A stretch of DNA of 64,000 nt, from contig NZ_JAERQM010000006.1 of assembly GCF_019029495.1 (NCBI RefSeq), forward strand, positions 77,115 to 141,114. The letters run 5' to 3'. The DNA comes from Falsiroseomonas oleicola. GTDB lineage: Bacteria > Pseudomonadota > Alphaproteobacteria > Acetobacterales > Acetobacteraceae. The notes below the pieces were generated by a model. That model made no database searches, had not been told where the DNA came from, and was given only the letters and a program-made list of their open reading frames with translations. Positions 55,154-63,757 of the stretch are shown here, one piece after another. How positions within the stretch are numbered: the stretch's first letter is position 1; the number at the start of each line of letters is the position of its first letter. A program made the position numbers and the translations under genes.

Positions 55154-58100
55154 GCACGGACCAGACCCTTCCGTCGCGGTTGGAATCCGCACGGCGCGGC
55201 CTGCTCGACCTCTCCACCCGCAATCGCCTGCTGGCCCTGCCGAAGCCCGGCCGGTCGCGCGGCGTGCTGCTGCTGGATGGGGAGGAGGCGGATTTCGTCC
55301 TCGGCGCGCTGCAGGCCGGCCGAGTCTTCAGCTTCGAGGCGGCGGCGGATGCGCCGGAAGCCGCGCCGCGCCGGGGCCGCCGCACGGCGCGGGTGGATGG
55401 CGTGGCGACGGCCGATGCTGCGCAGGACGCCGCCGCGGCGCGGCGCGATGCGAAGCTGCGGGTGCGCCTGCCGGCGGAGGATGTGGCGCGCCGGCTGCGC
55501 GACCTGATGCAGGATGCGCGCACGGCGCGGGAGGAGACGGGCATCGCCACCCTCTCCCTCGCGCTGGGGGCGCTGGCCTGGCGCGACCCGGCGACGCCGG
55601 AGACGGAACGCCTGGCGCCGCTGGCCCTGCTGCCGGTGGTGCTGGAACGCCAGGGCGTGACCCAGGGCTTCCGGCTGCGCGCGGCCGGCGGCGAGGTGGA
55701 GGAAAACCTCTCCCTGCGCCAGAAGCTGCTGGCCGAATTCCGGGTGGAGCTGCCGCCCTTCCCCGAAGAAGGCTTCGCCGTTGGCGCGTGGGCGGAGCAG
55801 ATCCAGGCAGCCATCGGCGAACGCGAGGGTTGGCGGCTGGAGGCGGATGCGCTGGCGCTCGGCCTGTTCTCCTTCCAGAAGTTCCTGATGTGGCGGGACC
55901 TGGACCCGGCGGTGAATCCCGGCCTGCTGACCCATCCGATGATCCGCGCCCTGGTGGGCGGAGAGGCGCTGGAGGCACCACCACCCTTCCCGGCCGATGC
56001 CGATGTGGATGCCGAGATTCCGGTCGGACGCCAGGATCATGTGGTGGAGATGGATGGCAGTCAGGCGCTGGCGGCGGAAGCCGTTCGCCGGGGCGGCCAC
56101 ATCGTCATCCAGGGACCGCCCGGCACCGGCAAGAGCCAGACCATCGCGACGCTGATCGCCCAGGCGGTGCTGGATGGGCGCAGCGTGCTGTTCGTGGCGG
56201 AGAAGCTGGCGGCGCTGGAGGTGGTGGAACGCCGCCTCGGCCAGATCGGCCTCGGCCGTGCCTGCTTGGAACTGCATGCGGAGAAGCAATCCAAGCGCGC
56301 CGTGCTGGACGAGCTGCGCGCCACCTTCGCCGCCCCGCCGGCACCCGCGCCGAACCGTGCCCCGGTGCTGGAACGGCTTGGCGCGCTGCGCGGCCGGCTG
56401 AACCGCCATGCCGAGGCCATGGCCCGCGAGGTCGGCGCGACGGGCCGGCCGCTGCATGCGGTGGTCGGCGCGCTGGCCGCGCGGCGCGGTGCCGGCCTGG
56501 GCGCGCCGGATATTCGTCTGCCCGCCGGGGAGTGGGACGCGGCGCGCCTCGCCGCCTGCGCTTCCGCGGTGGCGGAGCTGGCGGCCTGCGCGGAGGCCGG
56601 TGCCGCCAGCATCTGGCGCGGCATCGGCCTCGATCTTCAGCCCCTGGCGCAGGACCGTCTGCTGGCGCGGTTGCCGGCGCTGATCCGGGCCATGGCCGGC
56701 GGCGCCACGGCGCTGGCCCCCGCCGCGATGGTGCTGGCGCAGCCGGGGCCGGCCGGCGCGGCGCGGCTGCTGGCGCTGTCGGCCGCCATCGCCGTCGCCC
56801 CCGCGCATGATCGGGCGGCGCTGGCCGATCCGGCCTGGTCCGCCGACCCCGCGCCGCTGCGCGCCTTGGCCGAGGCAGCCGCCACCCAGGCCGCCGCGCA
56901 ACGCGACCCGCGCCTGAAGCCGGGCGCCCTGGCGGTGCCGGGCCTGGCGGAGGCGCGCGCCACGCTGGCGGAGGGCGGCGGCTTCTTCAGCTTTCTCTCC
57001 CCCAGCCAGCGCGCCGCCAAGGCGCTGGCCGCGCAGGTGGTGGCCGATGGCGCGGCGGTGCTGCCGGCGCTGGAGGCCGCGATCACTGGCCAGCAGGCCG
57101 CACAGGCTTTGGCGAAGGGCGAGGCCAGCGGTCGCGTCACCTTCGGCCATATCTGGGGCGATGCCCCGGCCATGGCGGCGTTGGTTGCCTGGCGCGAGGC
57201 CCATGGCGCGGAGGCCGCCGCCGCGCTCGCCGCCGGCATGCCCGTCCTGGACGCGACGGCCATCGAGGCGGCGCTGGCGGCCTGGACCGAACTGGGCGAG
57301 GCCACCGCGCTCGACACCGCCCAGGCCTTCGCGGCGGAGGACCCGCCGCTGACCGCCATCGCCACCCGCCTCGGCGATTGGGCGGCGGAGCCGGAGGCGC
57401 TGGGACCCTGGCTCGCCTGGCGCCGCGCCGTGGCCCTGGCGGGGGCGGATCTGGCGCCACTGGTGGAACGCCTGGCCGATGGGCGCCTGCCGGCCAGCGA
57501 GGCCATGGCGACCTTCGAGGCGGCGCGGGACGAGGCACTGCTGAAGGCGGCGATGCGCGCCACGCCGGAACTCGCCGCCTTTGACGGTCCCGGCTTCGAC
57601 CGCCTGCTGTCGGACTTCGCCGTCGCCGACCGCGCCCGCATCGAGCTGGCACGGCGGGAGGCCGCCGCCGCCCATGCCCCGCGGCTGGCCGAGGCCCGCA
57701 ACCTGCCGGGCTATCGCCTGCTGCTCGGCGAATTCGAGAAGAAGCGCAGCCATCTGCCGGTGCGCGAATTGCTGCTGCGCGCCGGCAGCGTGGTGCAGGC
57801 GGCGAAGCCGGTCTTCCTGATGTCGCCGCTCTCTGTCGCGCAATTGCTGGCGCCGCCGCATGGGCTCAGGCCGGGGCTGAGCTTCGACCTGCTGGTGATG
57901 GACGAAGCCTCCCAGATCGAACCTGTCGATGCGCTGGGCGCCATCGCCCGCAGCCGCCAGGTGGTGGTGGTCGGCGACGACAAGCAGATGCCGCCCACCC
58001 GCTTCTTCCAGCGCATGACCTCCGAGACGGAGGAAACGCCGGAGGATGTCGCGGAGGACAACGTCGCGGCGCGGGAGGTGGAGAGCATCCTGGGCCTCGC

Positions 58101-59649
58101 CAATGCGCGCGGCGTGCCCAATGTCATGCTGCGCTGGCACTATCGCAGCCGCCACGAAAGCCTGATCGCCACCAGCAATGCCGAATTCTACGGCGGCCGG
58201 CTGGTGGTGCTGCCCTCCCCGCGCGGCCGTTCCCCGGCGCTGGGGCTCTCGATGGTGCGGGTCGATGGCAGATGGCAGGCCGGGGCGGGGGTGAACCTGC
58301 TGGAGGCGCAGGCGGTCGCGGAGGCCGTGCTGCGCCATGCGAAGGAATGCCCCGGGGAGACACTCGGCGTCGCCGCCTTCTCGCTGCGCCAACGCGACGC
58401 GATCCTGGATGCGGTGGAGGCGCTGCGCCGCGCGGATGACTCGGCGGAGGGTTTCTTCACCGCCCACCCGCAGGAGCCCTTCTTCGTCAAGAACCTGGAG
58501 AATGTGCAGGGCGACGAGCGCGACGCGATCTTCATCAGCCTCGGCTATGCGCGCGACGCGGATGGCAAGCTGGCCATGCGCTTCGGGCCGCTTTCGGCGG
58601 AGGGTGGGGAGCGACGGCTGAACGTGCTCATCACCCGCGCCAAGACGCGCTGCGTCGTCTTCAGCGCCCTGACCGCCGAGGATATCGACCTGGAGCGGGC
58701 CGGCGGCGCCGGCGTCGCCGCGCTGAAGACCTTCCTGCGCTTCGCCGAATCGGGCGAGGACCGGCGCGCCACCGGCGGCGATGCCGTGGCGCCGCTGGCG
58801 CGGCTGATCGCCGGGGAGATCACCGCCGCGGGGCTGGAGCCGGTGGCGCGGATCGGCAGCGCCGGCCTGTTCCTGGATGTCGCGGCGCGGCGGGAGGGTG
58901 ACTACGTGCTCGGCGTGGAGGCCGATGCCGCGGACTGGTCCGCCCTGCGCGGCGCGCGGGACCGCGACCATGGCCGCCCCGCCGCGCTCGGCCGCATGGG
59001 CTGGCGGCTGCACCGCGCCTGGAGCCTCGCCTGGCTGCAAAGCCCGGAGAGCGAGCGCAACCGGCTGCGGGTCGCGCTGGGCGCCGCCCCGGCCGAGGCC
59101 CCGCCCGTGGCGGCGACGCCCGATCCGGGCCTTGCCATCCCCTATGCCGAGGCGGCGCCCGACATCCCGCCAGGCGTCGCGATCCCCAACATCCCCTTCG
59201 CGCAACTGGCCGGGATCCTCGCCGAGATCATCCGCGTCGAGCAGCCGGTGCATGGCGATGCGGTGCTGGAACGCGCGCGGCTGGCCTTCGGGCGGGAGGG
59301 TCTGTCGCCGGAGGAGCGCCGCGCCCTGCAACAGGCCCTGGTGCTGGCTCAGCGGCTGGAGGGTGTCTCGGAAGCGGGCGGCTTCTGGGTGGCGGACCAG
59401 GCCGGCCCCGTGCAACCCCGCAACCGCCGCGCCGCCGCGCCCCATCTGCGCCGCGCCGCCCTGCTGCCGCCGGCCGAGGTGCGGGCGGCGGCGGAGGCGC
59501 TGCTGACGGCCCTGCCAGGCAGCACCGAGCCGGAGCTGGTCTCGGGCGTGGTGCGGCTGCTCGGGCTGGAGCCCTCCGCCGGCCCCGCGGTGGCCGCCCG
59601 TATCGCCGGGATGGTGGGGGCCGGCAGGCTGCGACCAGCCGGCGCCTGA
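55150..59649 (+). CDS. DUF4011-SF1 helicase-Vsr-like nuclease-DUF3320 protein (Hhe-like)
   Basis: 1499 residues. N-terminal DUF4011 (ARRGLLDLSTRNRLLALPKP) at about 13-250. SF1 helicase Walker A GPPGTGKSQTIATLIAQAVL at 321, then about 590 Ala-rich residues, Walker B LLVMDEASQIEP near 914, VVVVGDDKQMPPTRFF, LRWHYRSRHESLIATSN, and LENVQGDERDAIFISLG with GERRLNVLITRAKTR. A Vsr/MTES-type nuclease segment follows near 1238-1305 (FLDVAARREGDYVLGVEAD, Asp...Glu-x-Asp, then GWRLHRAWSLAWL). DUF3320 ends the protein (PFAQLAGILAEIIRVEQPVH). This order matches, from memory, the single-protein Hhe anti-phage system; no phage or plasmid genes are near. Coupled to the antiporter by an ATGA overlap. Confidence 0.85.
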   Translation: MSTDQTLPSRLESARRGLLDLSTRNRLLALPKPGRSRGVLLLDGEEADFVLGALQAGRVFSFEAAADAPEAAPRRGRRTARVDGVATADAAQDAAAARRDAKLRVRLPAEDVARRLRDLMQDARTAREETGIATLSLALGALAWRDPATPETERLAPLALLPVVLERQGVTQGFRLRAAGGEVEENLSLRQKLLAEFRVELPPFPEEGFAVGAWAEQIQAAIGEREGWRLEADALALGLFSFQKFLMWRDLDPAVNPGLLTHPMIRALVGGEALEAPPPFPADADVDAEIPVGRQDHVVEMDGSQALAAEAVRRGGHIVIQGPPGTGKSQTIATLIAQAVLDGRSVLFVAEKLAALEVVERRLGQIGLGRACLELHAEKQSKRAVLDELRATFAAPPAPAPNRAPVLERLGALRGRLNRHAEAMAREVGATGRPLHAVVGALAARRGAGLGAPDIRLPAGEWDAARLAACASAVAELAACAEAGAASIWRGIGLDLQPLAQDRLLARLPALIRAMAGGATALAPAAMVLAQPGPAGAARLLALSAAIAVAPAHDRAALADPAWSADPAPLRALAEAAATQAAAQRDPRLKPGALAVPGLAEARATLAEGGGFFSFLSPSQRAAKALAAQVVADGAAVLPALEAAITGQQAAQALAKGEASGRVTFGHIWGDAPAMAALVAWREAHGAEAAAALAAGMPVLDATAIEAALAAWTELGEATALDTAQAFAAEDPPLTAIATRLGDWAAEPEALGPWLAWRRAVALAGADLAPLVERLADGRLPASEAMATFEAARDEALLKAAMRATPELAAFDGPGFDRLLSDFAVADRARIELARREAAAAHAPRLAEARNLPGYRLLLGEFEKKRSHLPVRELLLRAGSVVQAAKPVFLMSPLSVAQLLAPPHGLRPGLSFDLLVMDEASQIEPVDALGAIARSRQVVVVGDDKQMPPTRFFQRMTSETEETPEDVAEDNVAAREVESILGLANARGVPNVMLRWHYRSRHESLIATSNAEFYGGRLVVLPSPRGRSPALGLSMVRVDGRWQAGAGVNLLEAQAVAEAVLRHAKECPGETLGVAAFSLRQRDAILDAVEALRRADDSAEGFFTAHPQEPFFVKNLENVQGDERDAIFISLGYARDADGKLAMRFGPLSAEGGERRLNVLITRAKTRCVVFSALTAEDIDLERAGGAGVAALKTFLRFAESGEDRRATGGDAVAPLARLIAGEITAAGLEPVARIGSAGLFLDVAARREGDYVLGVEADAADWSALRGARDRDHGRPAALGRMGWRLHRAWSLAWLQSPESERNRLRVALGAAPAEAPPVAATPDPGLAIPYAEAAPDIPPGVAIPNIPFAQLAGILAEIIRVEQPVHGDAVLERARLAFGREGLSPEERRALQQALVLAQRLEGVSEAGGFWVADQAGPVQPRNRRAAAPHLRRAALLPPAEVRAAAEALLTALPGSTEPELVSGVVRLLGLEPSAGPAVAARIAGMVGAGRLRPAGA

Positions 59650-59743
59650 CACCCGGTTGCAACCATTCCTTCTCCTGTCGCGTTCGTCCGACATCGAGGA
59701 GCCGCGCCCAAGGGCAAGGCGGCACAACGGAAGGAGCGACGGA

Positions 59744-60670
59744 ATGAACAACAAGGCACGTTTGCTGGGCGCCGCGGCGCTTGGACTTATGGTCGCGGCC
59801 TGCGGCACCGATCCGCAGGAGCGGGTTTCCGGCGGCGCCGCCGCCGGTGCGGCGACGGGCGCTGGCGTTGGTGCGCTGGGCGGGCCGGTGGGTGCGCTGG
59901 CGGGTGCGGCGATCGGCGGCGGCGCCGGTGCCGTGACGGGCGCGACGACCTCCCCGAGCGATGTGAATCTTGGCCGTCCGGTGTGGAACGATCCGCAGAC
60001 GCGGGTGCCGGGTGTGACCAGTCCGCCGCGCAACGCGGGTCCCTCCACCACCCGGCAGGCGCAGCGCGCGCTGACGGCCCGCGGCTTCAATGCGGGCGGC
60101 GCTGACGGCATCATGGGTCCGCGCACCAGCCAGGCGGCGTCTGATTTCCAGCGCGCCAACAACCTGGAAGTGACCGGTCGCCTCGACAGCGCCACGCTCT
60201 CGGCGCTGAACGTCGGCGCCGGCCGGACCGGCATGCGCGGCGCCTCCCGCGCCAATCCGAATGCGGCCTATCAGGGCGGCGGCATGGTGCAGCCGGTCAA
60301 CCAGGCGCAGATGGGCGCCAATCCGGATCGCAGTGGCGTGGCGACGGATGCTGATCCGGGCACCGGCGGCACGGGTGGTTCGGGCGGCAGCAATCGCGGA
60401 GCGAACAGCCCGAACTACGGCGGCAGCGGCACGACCAACCCGATGGAGCGCAGCGGCACGGCGACCGGCGCCGATCCGGGGTCGGGCGGCACCGGCGGTT
60501 CGGGTGGCGGTGCGATGACCCGGCCGACCGGCCCGGGCGTGACGGGCCAGACCGGCGGCTCTGGCAGCACGCTGGAGCGGAGCGGTGTGGCGACCGATGC
60601 CGATCCGGGCACCGGCGGCACGGGCGGCTCGGGCGGTTCCAGCGGCGGGACCACCATGCCCCCGCGCTGA
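59744..60670 (+). CDS. Peptidoglycan-binding lipoprotein with repeated Gly-rich C-terminus
   Basis: 308 residues. The lipoprotein signal MNNKARLLGAAALGLMVAACG has a lipobox ending Cys 20. A glycine-zipper segment follows (ASAAGAATGAGVGALGGPVG-like, about 30-70), then a PG_binding_1 domain at about 100-160 (TRQAQRALTARGFNAGGADGIMGPRTSQAASDFQRANNLEVTGRLD). The tail holds three copies of RSGxATxADPGxGGTGGSGG. AAGGAGCGACGGA before the ATG is a strong ribosome site. It is likely anchored in the outer membrane and bound to the wall. Isolated gene with its own terminator. Confidence 0.87.
   Translation: MNNKARLLGAAALGLMVAACGTDPQERVSGGAAAGAATGAGVGALGGPVGALAGAAIGGGAGAVTGATTSPSDVNLGRPVWNDPQTRVPGVTSPPRNAGPSTTRQAQRALTARGFNAGGADGIMGPRTSQAASDFQRANNLEVTGRLDSATLSALNVGAGRTGMRGASRANPNAAYQGGGMVQPVNQAQMGANPDRSGVATDADPGTGGTGGSGGSNRGANSPNYGGSGTTNPMERSGTATGADPGSGGTGGSGGGAMTRPTGPGVTGQTGGSGSTLERSGVATDADPGTGGTGGSGGSSGGTTMPPR
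60329..60637 (+). repeat. Three 20-codon repeats in the lipoprotein tail
   Basis: RSGVATDADPGTGGTGGSGG at 60329-60388 and 60578-60637, and RSGTATGADPGSGGTGGSGG at 60449-60508, spaced 120 and 129 bases. Each is preceded by an Asp- or Glu-containing turn. The copies differ at few residues but have several silent base changes. Confidence 0.9.
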
Positions 60671-60693
60671 TCACAGCGCATCACGGTAAAAAG

Positions 60694-60719
60694 GGGCCGG
60701 AGGCACAAGCCTCCGGCCC
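60694..60719. terminator. Strong bidirectional Rho-independent terminator
   Basis: GGGCCGGAGGC (60694-60704), ACAA loop, and GCCTCCGGCCC (60709-60719) form an 11-base perfect stem. Read on the minus strand it is followed by CCTTTTTACC; on the plus strand by TTCTTCGTT. It sits between the convergent lipoprotein gene and dctM and can end both transcripts. Confidence 0.92.
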
Positions 60720-60727
60720 TTCTTCGT

Positions 60728-62059
60728 TCAGCTCCCCATCATTGTATTGGGCAGCCAGGTCACGATCTCCGGGAACAGCGTGACCAGGGCGACCGCGATC
60801 ACCATCAGGGCGAAGAACGGCATGGTGTTGCGCGCCACCGTCATCATCCCCTTCCCCGTCAGCCCCTGAAGCACGAACAGGTTGAAGCCCACGGGCGGCG
60901 TGATCTGCGCCATCTCCACCACCAGCACGATGAAGATGCCGAACCAGATCAGGTCGAAGCCGGTCTGCGCGATGATCGGCAGAACCACCGATGCGGTCAG
61001 CACGATCATGCTGATGCCGTCGATGAAACAGCCGAGCAGCAGGTAGATGACCGTCAGGAAGGCGATGATCATGAAGGGGCTGAAGCCCTGGCTGCCAACC
61101 CAGGTCGCCATCGCCGCCGGAATGCCGGAATAGGCCATGGCCTTGGTCAGGAAGGCCGCGCCCGCCAGGATCAGGTTGATCATGCAGGACAGTTTCACCG
61201 CCCCCATCAGGCTGGCGGCGAAGGATTTGCGGTTCAGCGTGCCGCCCCAGGCCGAGAGCGCCAGCGCGCCGGCCACGCCGAAGGCGGCGGCTTCCGTGGC
61301 GGTGGCCCAGCCGAAATAGATGCTGCCCATGACGAAGCCGATCAGCAGCAGCACCGGGAACAACTGGCCGCTGGCGCGCAGCTTCTCCCGCATCGGCATC
61401 GGCGGATCGGCCGGCGGCACCAGCTTCGGGTTCAGCAGCGACCAGACGACGATATAGCCCGAAAACAGCAGGATCAGCAGCATCGCCGGCCCAAGCCCCG
61501 CGATGAACAGGCGGACGATGGAAACCTCCGCCGCCACGCCATAGACGATCATCACGATCGACGGCGGAATCAGCAGCCCCAGCGTGCCGGCACCGGCCAG
61601 CGACCCGATCGCCATGGGCTGGTGATAGCCACGCCGCGTCAGGGCAGGCAGCGACATCTTGCCGATGGTGGCCGTGGTGGCGGCCGAGCTGCCGGAGACG
61701 GCGGCGAAGATGCCGCAGCCGAGCACATTCACATGCATCAGCCGCCCCGGCAGCCACTGCACCCAGGGGGCGAGGCCGCGGAACATGTCATCGGACAGTT
61801 TGGTCCGGAACAGGATCTCGCCCATCCAGATGAACAAGGGCAGGGCCGCCAAAGTCCAGCTTGCCAGCGACCCCCACACCGCGCTGCCCAGCACCTTGTC
61901 CGCCGGGAAGCTCGCCATGCCGGTCATCAGCATCGGCAGGGCGACGACCCCGACCAGGCCCGTCGCCAGCAGCCCGAGCCCGATCCAGACGCCGAGGCCA
62001 AGAATCAGGAACAGCGCGCCGAGCAGCAGGAGCCCGGCCTCGGTCTGTGCGAGGTCCAT
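60728..62059 (-). CDS. dctM: TRAP transporter large permease
   Basis: 443 residues with about 12 membrane helices. DctM family segments: LFIWMGEILFRTKLSDDMFRGLAPWV, GCGIFAAVSGSSAATTATIGKM, GSLAGAGTLGLLIPPSIVMIVYGVAAEVSI, and PPVGFNLFVLQGLTG at the end. The ion-coupled transport subunit of a TRAP importer for carboxylates or similar solutes. Its gene starts 2 bases after the dctQ stop, with the binding-protein gene upstream of both. Confidence 0.94.
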   Translation of the reverse strand: MDLAQTEAGLLLLGALFLILGLGVWIGLGLLATGLVGVVALPMLMTGMASFPADKVLGSAVWGSLASWTLAALPLFIWMGEILFRTKLSDDMFRGLAPWVQWLPGRLMHVNVLGCGIFAAVSGSSAATTATIGKMSLPALTRRGYHQPMAIGSLAGAGTLGLLIPPSIVMIVYGVAAEVSIVRLFIAGLGPAMLLILLFSGYIVVWSLLNPKLVPPADPPMPMREKLRASGQLFPVLLLIGFVMGSIYFGWATATEAAAFGVAGALALSAWGGTLNRKSFAASLMGAVKLSCMINLILAGAAFLTKAMAYSGIPAAMATWVGSQGFSPFMIIAFLTVIYLLLGCFIDGISMIVLTASVVLPIIAQTGFDLIWFGIFIVLVVEMAQITPPVGFNLFVLQGLTGKGMMTVARNTMPFFALMVIAVALVTLFPEIVTWLPNTMMGS

Positions 62060-62061
62060 GC

Positions 62062-62601
62062 TCAGATCTCCCCCAGGGCGCGCTCGAGCGCCGATTCCTC
62101 GGCGGCCCTGCGGTAGGATGGCGTGCCGCCGGACAGGTGGACCACCAGGTCATCCAGCAGCGAAATGCCGAACAGGGTGCAGCCGACCGCGCAGGCCGAT
62201 TGCGGCACCCAAAGCAGCCAGGGCACGGTGCCCTGCGCCACATCCTCGAACAGCCAGGAATCATGGGCGAGGTCGCCGACCGACCAGGCCAGGAAGATCG
62301 CGAGGCCGGCGGCCAGCACCAGGGCCAGCGTTTCCATCGCGAAGCGCGCCCTGCCCTTCACATGGCCGATGATGAGATCGACGCGGATATGCGCCCCGGC
62401 GCGGAAGGCATAGGCCAGCGGCAGCAGGGCCGAGCCCGCCACCGCGAAGGCGGTCAGGTCATCCGCGCCATCCACCGACAGGCCAAACTGACGGCCGATC
62501 ACCTGCGCCGCGATGATGACGCCAATGGAGGCCAGCGTCACGCCGCCGGCGATGCCTCCGGCGAGATACAGCAGGTCGAGCCCGCGCCGCAGCGCGCCCA
62601 T
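62062..62601 (-). CDS. dctQ: TRAP transporter small permease
   Basis: 179 residues with four hydrophobic helices (LLYLAGGIAGGVTLASIGVIIAAQVIGRQF, DDLTAFAVAGSALLPLAYAF, FAMETLALVLAAGLAIFLAW, WLLWVPQSACAVGCTLFGIS), the DctQ pattern. HIRVDLI after the second helix is typical. ATG 62601 lies right behind the binding-protein stop (TGAGATG); the longer frame to 62670 would overlap that gene. Pairs with DctM. Confidence 0.92.
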   Translation of the reverse strand: MGALRRGLDLLYLAGGIAGGVTLASIGVIIAAQVIGRQFGLSVDGADDLTAFAVAGSALLPLAYAFRAGAHIRVDLIIGHVKGRARFAMETLALVLAAGLAIFLAWSVGDLAHDSWLFEDVAQGTVPWLLWVPQSACAVGCTLFGISLLDDLVVHLSGGTPSYRRAAEESALERALGEI

Positions 62602-62602
62602 C

Positions 62603-63589
62603 TCAGCCGGCGGCCCGCAGCGCGGCGATGATCTTGCGGCCATCCTCGCCGGCGCGGCCGGCCCATTCATCGGCCATGGTGGCGCCGGTGCGGGCCATGC
62701 CCTCCATCAGGGCCGGGGAGGCGGTGGCAACCGTCATGCCGCGGCTGGCGAGCGTGGCCTGTGCCGCATCGCGCGCCGCCTCGCTCATCGCCCAGCCGCG
62801 CGTCTCGGCCGCCGCGGCGGCGCTGCGGATGGTGGCCTGCACCTCGGCCGGCAGGGCCTCCAGCGCGCGGCGGTTCACGAAGACGGCGTTCTTGGTCCAG
62901 GTGAAGCCGATCGGCGTGAAGTGGCGCGCATAGTCCCAGGCGGCGGTGTCCACGCCGGTGGCGGCGGAGGTGACCATGGAATTCACCACGCCGGTGGCGA
63001 AGGCCTGCGGAATCTCGGCCGCCTGCACCAGGGTCGGCGTGGCGCCGATCAGCGTCGCGAAGCGGTTGGTCATGACGTTGAAGGTGCGCATCTTGGTGCC
63101 GCGCAGCGCCTCCAGCGAATCGACCGGGAAGTTGGTGTAGAAGCCAGAGGGCGGCCAGGGCACGGTGTAGAGCAGCGACAGCCCCTGCCGCGCCAGCCGC
63201 GCCTCCACCATCGGGCGGGACAGGTCGGCGAGCTTCTTTGCTTCGGGGTAGCTGGTCACCAGCTGCGGGATGCTGTCGACCTCGAGCAGCGGATCCTCAT
63301 TGCCATAGGCGGAGATCAGGATCTCGCCGAGCTGCACCTGGCCGGTCTGCGCGCCGCGCTTGATCTGCGGCATCGGCAGCAGGCTGCCATTGCTGTGAAG
63401 CTGGATCGAAAGCCGGCCGCCGGAGCCCTGCTCCACCGCCGTGATGAATTCGCGGATGTTGCGGGTGTGGAAATTGCCATCCGGATAGGGCGTCGCGAAC
63501 TGCCAGCGGGCGGTCTGGGCCTGGGCGATGCGGGGCAGCGCGGGCGCGGCAAGGCTGGTCGCCAGAATGGCGCGGCGAGAAAGGATCAT
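62603..63589 (-). CDS. TRAP transporter substrate-binding protein, DctP-type
   Basis: 328 residues. Signal peptide MILSRRAILATSLAAPALPRIAQAQ with an SRRAIL Tat-like motif. Mature protein: GNFHTRNIREFITAVEQGSGGRLSIQLHSNGSLLPMPQI, RGAQTGQVQLGEILIS, LEALRGTKMRTFNVMTNRF (the conserved Arg that salt-bridges a carboxylate is in RTFN), and AQAFATGVVNS-like IPQAFATGVVNSMVT. Probably binds a carboxylate. First gene of the operon with dctQ and dctM. Confidence 0.92.
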   Translation of the reverse strand: MILSRRAILATSLAAPALPRIAQAQTARWQFATPYPDGNFHTRNIREFITAVEQGSGGRLSIQLHSNGSLLPMPQIKRGAQTGQVQLGEILISAYGNEDPLLEVDSIPQLVTSYPEAKKLADLSRPMVEARLARQGLSLLYTVPWPPSGFYTNFPVDSLEALRGTKMRTFNVMTNRFATLIGATPTLVQAAEIPQAFATGVVNSMVTSAATGVDTAAWDYARHFTPIGFTWTKNAVFVNRRALEALPAEVQATIRSAAAAAETRGWAMSEAARDAAQATLASRGMTVATASPALMEGMARTGATMADEWAGRAGEDGRKIIAALRAAG

Positions 63590-63722
63590 GTCTGAAGCCC
63601 CCGATTGGCAGTGCGTTATGGCGCGATCATCGGGGCCAAACGGCGCCGCGCGCAAGGGGCTGTTGCGGTGCAGCGAAAGTTTGGAGGCAGTTTGCGACAA
63701 CGGCGAGGCCCCCTTCACCCAA

Positions 63723-63749
63723 CCCTCTCCCCCCGTTGGGGGGAGAGGG
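63723..63749. repeat. Perfect 12-base GC palindrome with 3-base loop
   Basis: CCCTCTCCCCCC (63723-63734), loop GTT, GGGGGGAGAGGG (63738-63749), flanked by CCCTTCACCCAA on the left and CTCTCGGG on the right. It lies 9 bases beyond the stop of the right-edge gene on the minus strand, so it may end that transcript. Similar CCCTCTCCCC/GGGGAGAGGG elements are widespread in proteobacterial genomes. Confidence 0.8.
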
Positions 63750-63757
63750 CTCTCGGG

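Noticed and set aside
54061-60255. A 2064-residue open frame on the minus strand
   Set aside because: It lies antisense to the antiporter, helicase and lipoprotein genes. It is Arg/Pro/Gln-rich with no recognisable domain; high GC removes stop codons from the opposite strand.
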